From an uncultured Streptomyces sp. (GTDB lineage Bacteria > Actinomycetota > Actinomycetes > Streptomycetales > Streptomycetaceae): a stretch of DNA of 38,083 nucleotides. Where the stretch lies: the NCBI RefSeq assembly GCF_947488945.1, contig NZ_CANLBS010000037.1:1-38083 (forward strand), given 5' to 3'. Each line of letters begins with the position of its first letter. Position 1 is the stretch's first letter. A model generated the notes under the pieces. That model did no database searches and was not told the DNA's origin. It saw only the letters and a list, made by a program, of their open reading frames with translations. Below, in pieces: positions 32,435-38,083 of the stretch. The position numbers and the translations under genes were made by a program.

Positions 32435-33778
32435 TCAGGCCTTCGGGCGGCCCATCGCCCGGTAGGTCCAGCCGGCCGCGCGCCACAGCTCGCTGTCCAG
32501 GGCGTTGCGGCCGTCCAGGATGATCCGGTGGGTGACGACCTCGCCGAGCGCCGCCGGGTCCAGTTCGCGGAACTCGCGCCACTCCGTCAGGTGCAGCACC
32601 ACGTCCGCGCCGCGCACCGCGTCCAGCGCGGTGTCGGCGTAGCCGAGGGTCGGGAAGAGCCGGCGTGCGTTGTCCATGCCCTTCGGGTCGAAGACGGTGA
32701 CCTGGCCGCCCTGGAGGTGGATCTGCCCGGCGACGTTCAGCGCGGGGGAGTCGCGTACGTCGTCCGAGTCCGGCTTGAAGGCGGCGCCGAGCACCGCCAC
32801 CCGCTTGCCCAGGAACGAGTCGCCGCCGACCGCCTCCCGTGCCAGCTCCACCATGTGGCCGCGGCGCCGCATGTTGATCGAGTCGACCTCGCGCAGGAAG
32901 GTCAGCGCCTGGTCGGCGCCCAGCTCACCGGCGCGGGCCATGAAGGCGCGGATGTCCTTGGGCAGGCAGCCGCCGCCGAAACCGATGCCGGCCCGCAGGA
33001 ACTTCGAGCCGATCCGCTCGTCGTGGCCGATCGCCTCGGCCAGCTTCACCACGTCTCCGTCGGCCGCCTCGCAGACCTCGGCCATCGCGTTGATGAAGGA
33101 GATCTTGGTGGCCAGGAACGAGTTGGCGGAGGTCTTCACCAGCTCGGCGGTCGGGAAGTCGGTCACCACGAACGGCGAGCCCTCGCCCACCGGTCCCGCG
33201 TAGACCTCGCGCAGCAGCTTCTCGGCACGCTCGCTCTCCACGCCGACGACGATCCGGTCCGGGTGCAGGGTGTCCTTCACCGCGAAGCCCTCGCGCAGGA
33301 ACTCCGGGTTCCACGCCAGCTCGGCGTCGGCGCCCGCCGGAGCCAGCTCCGCCAGCCGGGCCGCCAGGCGGGCGGCCGAGCCCACCGGCACGGTCGACTT
33401 GCCGACCACCAGCGCGGGCCGGGCCAGGTGTGGGGCGAGCGACTCGAAGGCGCTGTCCACGTAGCTCATGTCGCAGGCGTACTCGCCGTGCTTCTGAGGG
33501 GTGTTCACGCACACGAAGTGGACGTCGCCGAAGGCCCCGACCTCCTCCCAGGAGTTCGTGAACCGCAGCCGCCCGGTGGAACCCCCGATGCCCGCCACGT
33601 GCTTCTGGAGGATCTCCTCCAGGCCGGGCTCGTACATCGGCACCCGGCCGGACGAGAGCATCTCGATCTTCTCCGGCACCACGTCCAGCCCGAGCACCTC
33701 GAACCCCAGCTCCGCCATGGCCGCGGCGTGGGTGGCGCCGAGGTAGCCGGTGCCGATCACAGTGATCTTGAGGGCCAT
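32435..33778 (-). CDS. UDP-glucose 6-dehydrogenase
   Basis: This NAD-dependent enzyme oxidises UDP-glucose to UDP-glucuronate, which supplies cell-surface polymers and some glycosylated metabolites. The 447 residues have an N-terminal Rossmann site GTGYLG (residues 9-14), FVCVNTPQ, and WNPEFLREG. Catalytic Cys271 lies in GFGGGCLPKD, and AAFKPDSDDVRDSPAL is in the C-terminal domain. ATG at 33778 has GGAG 5-6 nt upstream. A UDP-N-acetyl-mannosamine-type dehydrogenase is a less likely alternative. No polysaccharide cluster is adjacent. Confidence 0.94.
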   Translation of the reverse strand: MALKITVIGTGYLGATHAAAMAELGFEVLGLDVVPEKIEMLSSGRVPMYEPGLEEILQKHVAGIGGSTGRLRFTNSWEEVGAFGDVHFVCVNTPQKHGEYACDMSYVDSAFESLAPHLARPALVVGKSTVPVGSAARLAARLAELAPAGADAELAWNPEFLREGFAVKDTLHPDRIVVGVESERAEKLLREVYAGPVGEGSPFVVTDFPTAELVKTSANSFLATKISFINAMAEVCEAADGDVVKLAEAIGHDERIGSKFLRAGIGFGGGCLPKDIRAFMARAGELGADQALTFLREVDSINMRRRGHMVELAREAVGGDSFLGKRVAVLGAAFKPDSDDVRDSPALNVAGQIHLQGGQVTVFDPKGMDNARRLFPTLGYADTALDAVRGADVVLHLTEWREFRELDPAALGEVVTHRIILDGRNALDSELWRAAGWTYRAMGRPKA

Positions 33779-33872
33779 GAGTGCTCCAGGGGCGTGACGA
33801 CGGACGTGCGGACCGAGCATAGTCGGCGGCCCCCGGCCGGAATCTCCGCCCGGCCCGCCCGTTCCCACCCTT

Positions 33873-33966
33873 GGTCCGGCTCCCTGTCCGGCTCCCTGTC
33901 CGGCTCCGTGCACGGCTCACTGTCCGGCCCGGTGTACGGCCCGGTGTACGGCCCCTTGACCGGCTG
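33873..33966. repeat. 12-bp tandem repeats (TCCGGCTCCCTG and GTACGGCCCGGT variants)
   Basis: About seven consecutive 12-bp units of the form (G)TCCGGCTCCCTG to GTACGGCCCGGT drift gradually in sequence. They are noncoding, between the dehydrogenase start and the acyl-CoA dehydrogenase promoter. The open frames that cross them on both strands are by-products of the period being a multiple of three. Confidence 0.85.
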
Positions 33967-34092
33967 CGGGTCCGTCGCTCGGGACGGTGAAGACGCGGCG
34001 CGGGTGCGGCGGCCGACGGGTGCGGGCCCCCTTGTCGGGAAGCTCACTCACGGGTTACGTAGGACGGGACGGGCGGACGGCACTAAAATCGA

Positions 34093-34110
34093 GTTACTTA
34101 ACAGTAGTTA
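34093..34110. promoter_or_regulatory. operator-like cluster GTTA-CT-TAAC-AGTA-GTTA
   Basis: Three alternating half-sites, GTTA (34093-34096), TAAC (34099-34102) and GTTA (34107-34110), form two overlapping inverted repeats 21 nt before the TTG start of the acyl-CoA dehydrogenase. The placement is typical for a TetR-type repressor of fatty-acid genes overlapping the promoter or leader. The local A/T content is the highest in this gap (33779-34130), which otherwise holds only the 12-bp repeats. Confidence 0.5.
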
Positions 34111-34130
34111 GCATCCAGGGAGTGAGCGTC

Positions 34131-35288
34131 TTGGCGGGTTCGACCGATTTCGACCTTTACCGTCCGGCCGAGGAGCACGACCTGCTCCGCGACTCGATCA
34201 GGTCGCTCGTCGAGGCGAAGATCGCCCCGTTCGCGGCGGCGGTGGACGAGGAGGCACGCTTCCCCCAGGAAGCACTGGACGCCCTCGTCGCCAACGACCT
34301 GCACGCCGTGCACGTCCCGGAGGAGTACGGCGGGGCCGGCGCCGACGCGCTCGCCACGGTCATCGTGATCGAGGAGGTGGCCCGCGCCTGCGCCTCGTCC
34401 TCCCTGATCCCCGCCGTGAACAAGCTCGGCTCGCTCCCGGTGATCCTCTCCGGCTCCGAGGCACTGAAGAAGAAGTACCTGGGCCCGCTCGCCAAGGGCG
34501 ACGCGATGTTCTCGTACGCGCTCTCCGAGCCGGACGCGGGCTCCGACGCGGCCGGCATGAAGACGAAGGCCGTGCGCGACGGCGACTTCTGGGTCCTCAA
34601 CGGCGTGAAGCGCTGGATCACCAACGCGGGCGTCTCCGAGTACTACACGGTCATGGCCGTCACCGACCCGGAGAAGCGCTCGAAGGGCATCTCCGCGTTC
34701 GTCGTCGAGAAGTCCGACGAGGGAGTCTCCTTCGGCGCCCCGGAGAAGAAGCTCGGTATCAAGGGGTCCCCGACCCGCGAGATCTACTTCGACAACGTCC
34801 GCATCCCCGCCGACCGCATGATCGGCGAGGAGGGCACCGGGTTCGCCACCGCGATGAAGACCCTGGACCACACCCGCATCACCATCGCGGCCCAGGCGCT
34901 CGGCATCGCCCAGGGCGCGCTGGACTACGCCAAGGGGTACGTCCAGGAGCGCAAGCAGTTCGGCAAGCCGATCGCGGACTTCCAGGGCATCCAGTTCATG
35001 CTGGCCGACATGGCCATGAAGCTGGAGGCCGCCCGGCAGCTCACCTACGCCGCCGCCGCCAAGTCCGAGCGCCTCGACGCCGACCTGACGTTCTTCGGCG
35101 CCGCGGCCAAGTGCTTCGCCTCCGACGCCGCCATGGAGATCACCACGGACGCCGTCCAACTCCTCGGCGGCTACGGCTACACCCGCGACTACCCGGTCGA
35201 GCGCATGATGCGCGACGCCAAGATCACCCAGATCTACGAGGGCACCAACCAGGTCCAGCGCATCGTCATGTCGCGCAACCTGCCGTAG
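34131..35288 (+). CDS. acyl-CoA dehydrogenase
   Basis: This FAD enzyme introduces the alpha-beta double bond in acyl-CoA. The 385 residues are of standard length. The N-terminal helices are followed by FSYALSEPDAGSDAAGMKTKAV (FAD/substrate segment) and RWITNAG. LDHTRITIAAQALGIAQGA and ERKQFGKPIADFQGIQFMLADM mark the C-terminal domain, and catalytic Glu370 lies in IYEGTNQVQR. I chose TTG at 34131 because GGGAG at 34118-34122 gives 8 nt spacing; the GTG at 34122 overlaps that ribosome site. It resembles short- or branched-chain acyl-CoA dehydrogenases. Regulation by the GTTA/TAAC cluster just upstream is likely. Confidence 0.94.
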   Translation: MAGSTDFDLYRPAEEHDLLRDSIRSLVEAKIAPFAAAVDEEARFPQEALDALVANDLHAVHVPEEYGGAGADALATVIVIEEVARACASSSLIPAVNKLGSLPVILSGSEALKKKYLGPLAKGDAMFSYALSEPDAGSDAAGMKTKAVRDGDFWVLNGVKRWITNAGVSEYYTVMAVTDPEKRSKGISAFVVEKSDEGVSFGAPEKKLGIKGSPTREIYFDNVRIPADRMIGEEGTGFATAMKTLDHTRITIAAQALGIAQGALDYAKGYVQERKQFGKPIADFQGIQFMLADMAMKLEAARQLTYAAAAKSERLDADLTFFGAAAKCFASDAAMEITTDAVQLLGGYGYTRDYPVERMMRDAKITQIYEGTNQVQRIVMSRNLP

Positions 35289-35351
35289 CGGGACCGGTGC
35301 GGCCCAGCCGCGCTACCCGGGGGCTACACGGTCGCCGGCAGATCGGTGCAA

Positions 35352-35380
35352 GCGCCCGGCCGGGGTCTCCGGCCGGGCGC
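35352..35380 (+). terminator. terminator after the acyl-CoA dehydrogenase gene
   Basis: A perfect 12-bp stem GCGCCCGGCCGG (35352-35363 with 35369-35380) with a GGTCT loop lies 64 nt past the stop. It could also serve the converging gene ending at 35417. Confidence 0.8.
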
Positions 35381-35416
35381 CGTGCGTGGTCGGTGCGGCC
35401 GTCCAGGTCCGGCACG

Positions 35417-35848
35417 TCACGCCCGGTAGAGCGAAGGACGCTCGGCCACCTGGTCGGGGCGGAGACCGTCCACGGTCAAGTTGCCGGTCCACAGGCGATC
35501 GCGGTGGGCGTAGGCGGTTTCGAAGGCGACGCGCTTGCCACCGGGTTCCAGCTTCCAGCCCTGGTCGTGGAACTGGGCGATACGGTCGCTGCCGCAGACG
35601 AACGCCCGGGTCGCCTGGATCAGGATCCACTGGGCGAGTTCGGTGTCCCTGGCCGCGGGCCTGAGGCACGAACGGGCCATCTGCCACAGCTGCGGCCACT
35701 CGACGCCGGGGGTCAGGGGACCGATCACGGCCACGTCCCCGATCCGCCGTTCATCAAGATGGTGCGGGGTGTAACCAACGACCGTGCCGAACAGCGCGAA
35801 CACCGTGACCCGACCCCGTCCGCTCAGGCCCTCGTCATTGCCGCTCAT
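35417..35848 (-). CDS. hypothetical protein of the accessory module
   Basis: I do not recognise this 143-residue protein. It is soluble and has no signal. Visible features are FALFGTVVGYTPHHLDERRIGDVAVIGPLTPGVEWPQLWQMARSCLRP in the first half and RAFVCGSDRIAQFHDQGWKLEPGGKRVAFETAYAHRDRLWTG in the second, with many aromatics and two cysteines. ATG at 35848 has AAGGG 8 nt upstream. It follows the Cys-rich protein gene on the same strand with a strong hairpin between them, so its expression may be attenuated relative to that gene. Confidence 0.7.
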   Translation of the reverse strand: MSGNDEGLSGRGRVTVFALFGTVVGYTPHHLDERRIGDVAVIGPLTPGVEWPQLWQMARSCLRPAARDTELAQWILIQATRAFVCGSDRIAQFHDQGWKLEPGGKRVAFETAYAHRDRLWTGNLTVDGLRPDQVAERPSLYRA

Positions 35849-35868
35849 CTTTGCAACCCTTGACTGTG

Positions 35869-35901
35869 GCGGTCCGGGCGCCTTAGCCACGCCCGGACCG
35901 C
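35869..35901 (-). terminator. hairpin between the two small accessory genes
   Basis: A perfect 12-bp stem (35869-35880 with 35890-35901, GCGGTCCGGGCG and its complement) with a 9-nt loop lies 20 nt past the stop at 35921 and 21 nt before the next start. It is a terminator or attenuator. Confidence 0.65.
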
Positions 35902-35920
35902 TCGGTTCCCTGAGGGCGGA

Positions 35921-36361
35921 TCAGCAGCCGTCGCCGTCACCGCAGCACGCGGGCGGATTGCAGTCCTTCGCCGTACCCCACAGCCTGTCGTCCACGTGGA
36001 ACCCCGCGGTCCTGACGCGGTCCACCACGGAACCGATCAGCGGACGGGTACGGATGGTGGCCTTGGGCTCGTGTCCGAGGAAGAAGCCGAACTGTTCCTC
36101 GCACCACGCGGCGTACGCCTGGGTGTGGAGCACGAATGAGTGCCAGCCGGGATCGACCGTGTCGGACGGGGTCATGTCGAAGGCGCGGGTGTCGCCCATG
36201 ACCTTGAGGAAGGCAAGGGCCTGGTCCACGATCCGGCGTGCGGTGGACAGTTCGTGGCCGTACTCCTCCGCGCAGAACTCCGAGACTTTCTCGAACAACT
36301 CGGGACTGACGAGGTCCCGCCCGTGCCGTACGGCGACGGGGGACTTCAGCAGGGTCGTCAT
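35921..36361 (-). CDS. hypothetical protein with Cys-rich tail (glycine-rich-domain-like family)
   Basis: The central motif of this 146-residue protein, SDTVDPGWHSFVLHTQAYAAWCEEQFGFFLGHEP (about residues 65-98), resembles the Asp-Trp-His / Thr-x-x-Tyr-x-x-(Phe/Trp)-Cys block of the DUF1399 or glycine-rich-domain-like family, whose function is unknown. The last 14 residues are DCNPPACCGDGDGC, with four cysteines, suggesting metal binding or processing. ATG at 36361 has AAGGAG 7 nt upstream. In my recollection, similar small Streptomyces proteins occur near XRE regulators, but this was not checked. Confidence 0.72.
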   Translation of the reverse strand: MTTLLKSPVAVRHGRDLVSPELFEKVSEFCAEEYGHELSTARRIVDQALAFLKVMGDTRAFDMTPSDTVDPGWHSFVLHTQAYAAWCEEQFGFFLGHEPKATIRTRPLIGSVVDRVRTAGFHVDDRLWGTAKDCNPPACCGDGDGC

Positions 36362-36562
36362 GGTGAGACTCCTTATTTCCTGAGGGAAGGTCAGGCGTGA
36401 GGCGGTCCCGACGAATAGGGGACACTGGGCCACTGGCACGGGGCGCCCCGTTTTCCTTCTCACGGGTCGCCTTCTCGCACGTGCCCGCTGCACAGCCGTC
36501 GCGCCCCTCCATCGTCGCTGTCAGGAACCGAAGACAATGTTGAACCGATGCGGAACGTATTC

Positions 36563-37393
36563 CTAGTCGGTTTCCTGTTCCTTCAAGAAGTCATCCCGGA
36601 TGCAAGCAGCGAGGTTCCACATGGCGTCATCCGAGAGAGCAACCGCGTGAAAAGCGTTGAACTTTTCTTCATATAGTTCAACATCCTGAACTTCACTGGT
36701 GATGATTTCAGCGTGAGGAATCTCGATCATGACTAGTCGGCTGTCGAAGAGAGTGAAGGACGCCGTGGGCAGTCCCGGCATAGGCCTGCTCAGCGGCACA
36801 ATTCCTATCTCGATGTTCGGCATCCGTGACATGGTGACGATTTTATCTATCTGCGCGGCCATCATGGGGGCGGAGACGAGGCGCCACCTGAGCACTGATT
36901 CGGTGATAAGGAATCGAAAGGTTCGTGCCCTGTCGTAGAGCGCCTCTTGACGGCGCAATCGTGCGCCGATCATCTTTTCCAGAGCATCTTCCGACAGCTC
37001 TGAACTCTGCTGGACCCCTCGGACGTACTCGGGAGTCTGGAGTAGACCGGGGACGCATGAAGGCTGGAACACCCTGAGCAGCGTTGTTCGCGCCTCGACT
37101 GCCTGGATCTCCTCCTGGTGCTTGTGCAGGCCGGTACGCCGATAAATGCGCCAAGCCGTTGCTTCCGTGGCTGCCTTGCGGGCCGCCGTCGTCAGCTCTG
37201 CCTTTATCTCGGAGGGGACATCCAGCGCTTCCAGGACGCGTTCGACGTCGAGAGCGGAAGGGAGTAATGCGCCGTTCTCGATCTTGCTCAGTTTGCTTGG
37301 GGACATAACTGCGCTGCGGGCGACTACTTTCGCCTGCTTCCCGCTGGCTACTCGCAGTTCCCGCAGCGCTTTACCCAGGTCTGTTCTGTTCAC
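36563..37393 (-). CDS. XRE family regulator with DUF5753 domain (Scr1-like)
   Basis: In this 276-residue protein an N-terminal helix-turn-helix (about 5-62; KQAKVVARSAVMSPSKLSKIENGALLPSALDVERVLEAL) is followed by the DUF5753 region typical of Streptomyces Scr1-type regulators. That region reads RTLLRVFQPSCVPGLLQTPEYVRGV (Thr is doubled), then RLRRQEALYDRARTFRFLITESVLRWRL and IEIGIVPLSRPMPGLPTASFTLFD. These genes usually sit beside a small DUF397 gene; none is visible here. GTG at 37393 overlaps the stop of the DUF6879 gene (GTGA, 37390-37393). More A/T-ending codons than the core genes suggest a transferred segment. Confidence 0.92.
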   Translation of the reverse strand: MNRTDLGKALRELRVASGKQAKVVARSAVMSPSKLSKIENGALLPSALDVERVLEALDVPSEIKAELTTAARKAATEATAWRIYRRTGLHKHQEEIQAVEARTTLLRVFQPSCVPGLLQTPEYVRGVQQSSELSEDALEKMIGARLRRQEALYDRARTFRFLITESVLRWRLVSAPMMAAQIDKIVTMSRMPNIEIGIVPLSRPMPGLPTASFTLFDSRLVMIEIPHAEIITSEVQDVELYEEKFNAFHAVALSDDAMWNLAACIRDDFLKEQETD

Positions 37394-37911
37394 GCGTCCC
37401 CGTACTGCTCCCACCAATCGGCGAACGGTACAGCGCGACTCAGGGCCAGGTCGCGAAGGGCCACCCACTCGGCGGCGGCGGACTGAGTTTCGGCGTCCAG
37501 GAACCTCCCGCCGGTTCCGTAGTTCATTGAGACCACGGATGATTCATCGAACATCCAGAAATCCGGAACGCCCTGCAACGGGTTCGGTTGGTCCGTGGTG
37601 TCCAGGATGAAGAATTCCTCACCGGCCCGCGCGTTTTTTCGGTATCCCCACCCGAGCTCAAACCGAAGGTAGTCGGTCAATGGGCGCGAGAGGATGTGGA
37701 CGCGATACATGCGCTTTCCGGACTGAATGTTTCCTTTTACCTCGTCGGACCATTCCTGATTGTAGTTGTCAGGCTGGTCCTCGCCGGCCAGAAAGGCGCG
37801 GATCATCTCAGGATCCGATGATCCGCTGTAGTCGTCCAGTGTCTCCAGGCGGAAGGCCTCCCGGCGAAAATTGTAGAACAGCTTTTCGAATTCAACGGGC
37901 GAGATACTCAC
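37390..37911 (-). CDS. DUF6879 family protein
   Basis: This 173-residue protein is of a family known mainly from actinobacteria and usually found beside XRE regulators. Matching patterns are VEFEKLFYNFRREAFRLETLDDY, then WSDEVKGNIQSGKRMYRVHILSRPLTDYLRFELGWGY, then AGEEFFILDT and DFWMFDESSVVSMNYGTGG. Its biochemical role is unknown; it may sense or assist the regulator. GTG at 37911 has AAAGG 7 nt upstream. It overlaps the end of the upstream small gene (stop at 37892) and the start of the XRE gene, so all three are translationally coupled. Confidence 0.85.
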   Translation of the reverse strand: MSISPVEFEKLFYNFRREAFRLETLDDYSGSSDPEMIRAFLAGEDQPDNYNQEWSDEVKGNIQSGKRMYRVHILSRPLTDYLRFELGWGYRKNARAGEEFFILDTTDQPNPLQGVPDFWMFDESSVVSMNYGTGGRFLDAETQSAAAEWVALRDLALSRAVPFADWWEQYGDA

Positions 37912-38083
37912 GCACGTACCTTTCGATAATCTCGGCGGGAATGCGGACCACGGACTCACCCGGAGGGATCTCGACGCCGATGACGGCCCCCGCGTCCGCC
38001 ACGTCGTATTGATCCGAAACGCTTTGGGTGCAGGCTCGTTGATGGTGTGTGAGTGATCTGGTGGGGGATGCGCGGACTTGGTC
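37892..38083 (-). CDS. partial small protein upstream of DUF6879 (right edge)
   Basis: The frame is open from the window edge to a TGA at 37892-37894, ending GVEIPPGESVVRIPAEIIERYVREYLAR. A GTG at 38002 (VADAGAVIG) would give 36 residues, but no ribosome site supports it. The residues further upstream (TRSLTHHQRACTQSVSDQ) look noncoding, so the natural N-terminus may be missing or replaced. The 20-nt overlap with the DUF6879 start suggests a coupled operon. Function unknown. Confidence 0.5.
   Translation of the reverse strand, partial: DQVRASPTRSLTHHQRACTQSVSDQYDVADAGAVIGVEIPPGESVVRIPAEIIERYVREYLAR
38022..38083 (+). mobile_element. possible first bases of an IS5-like insertion element (right edge)
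   Basis: From about 38022 the sequence GGGTGCAGGCTCGTTGATGG is followed by a GTG at 38049 that opens VSDLVGDARTW. This recalls the start of Streptomyces IS5-family transposases (VSDLVSDALW-type), and the preceding bases would hold the terminal repeat. Only 12 codons are visible, so this is a guess from memory. Confidence 0.25.

Noticed and set aside
33757..34047. Small minus-strand frame with GPYTGPYTGP-like repeats
   Set aside because: The peptide repeats follow from the 12-bp noncoding tandem array; there is no ribosome site and the frame overlaps the dehydrogenase start.

Overview
This window is high-GC actinobacterial chromosome, almost certainly Streptomyces. Codon third positions are strongly G/C, GTG starts are common (one TTG is likely), and many genes are coupled through ATGA or GTGA overlaps. 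The gene content matches a Streptomyces core neighbourhood as I remember it: thiolase, cystathionine beta-synthase, SigB/F-type sigma factor with its switch proteins, POT transporter, two-component pair, GtrA, purK-purE, renal-type dipeptidase, UDP-glucose dehydrogenase and acyl-CoA dehydrogenase. In S. coelicolor this corresponds roughly to SCO3051-SCO3079; that numbering is recollection and was not checked.

Left part (1-11.5 kb): a tRNA-like 3' piece at the edge, a GNAT acetyltransferase, a Bax-inhibitor-1-like membrane protein, two small conserved hypotheticals, a decayed VapBC-type toxin-antitoxin locus, a tandem 101-bp duplication, and a thiolase. A tightly coupled uptake operon follows on the minus strand: BMP-family lipoprotein, fused ATPase and two permeases, of the nucleoside-type ABC class. 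An ornithine cyclodeaminase-family gene lies downstream of it.

Middle (11.5-28.3 kb): a 14-TM drug-efflux-type MFS protein divergent from a FadR-like GntR regulator, then an SGNH hydrolase divergent from cystathionine beta-synthase. A structured 667-base intergenic region and a small membrane protein follow. Next is a four-gene minus-strand group built from a roadblock protein, a DUF4388-like protein and two clearly paralogous small proteins, with no GTPase or kinase beside it. Then come the sigma factor, its STAS antagonist and its HATPase anti-sigma partner, a POT peptide transporter with a terminator-like hairpin in its leader, an OmpR-type two-component system, and GtrA.

Right part (28.3-38.1 kb): a purK-purE-dipeptidase operon, a NUDIX hydrolase, a VOC protein, UDP-glucose dehydrogenase, and an acyl-CoA dehydrogenase behind a GTTA/TAAC operator-like cluster. 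The last 2.7 kb is accessory. It holds two small proteins (one with a Cys-rich tail), a DUF5753-type XRE regulator coupled to a DUF6879 protein, a partial small gene, and possibly the first bases of an IS5-like element at the edge. The regulator and DUF6879 genes use visibly more A/T-ending codons than the rest, which suggests transfer.
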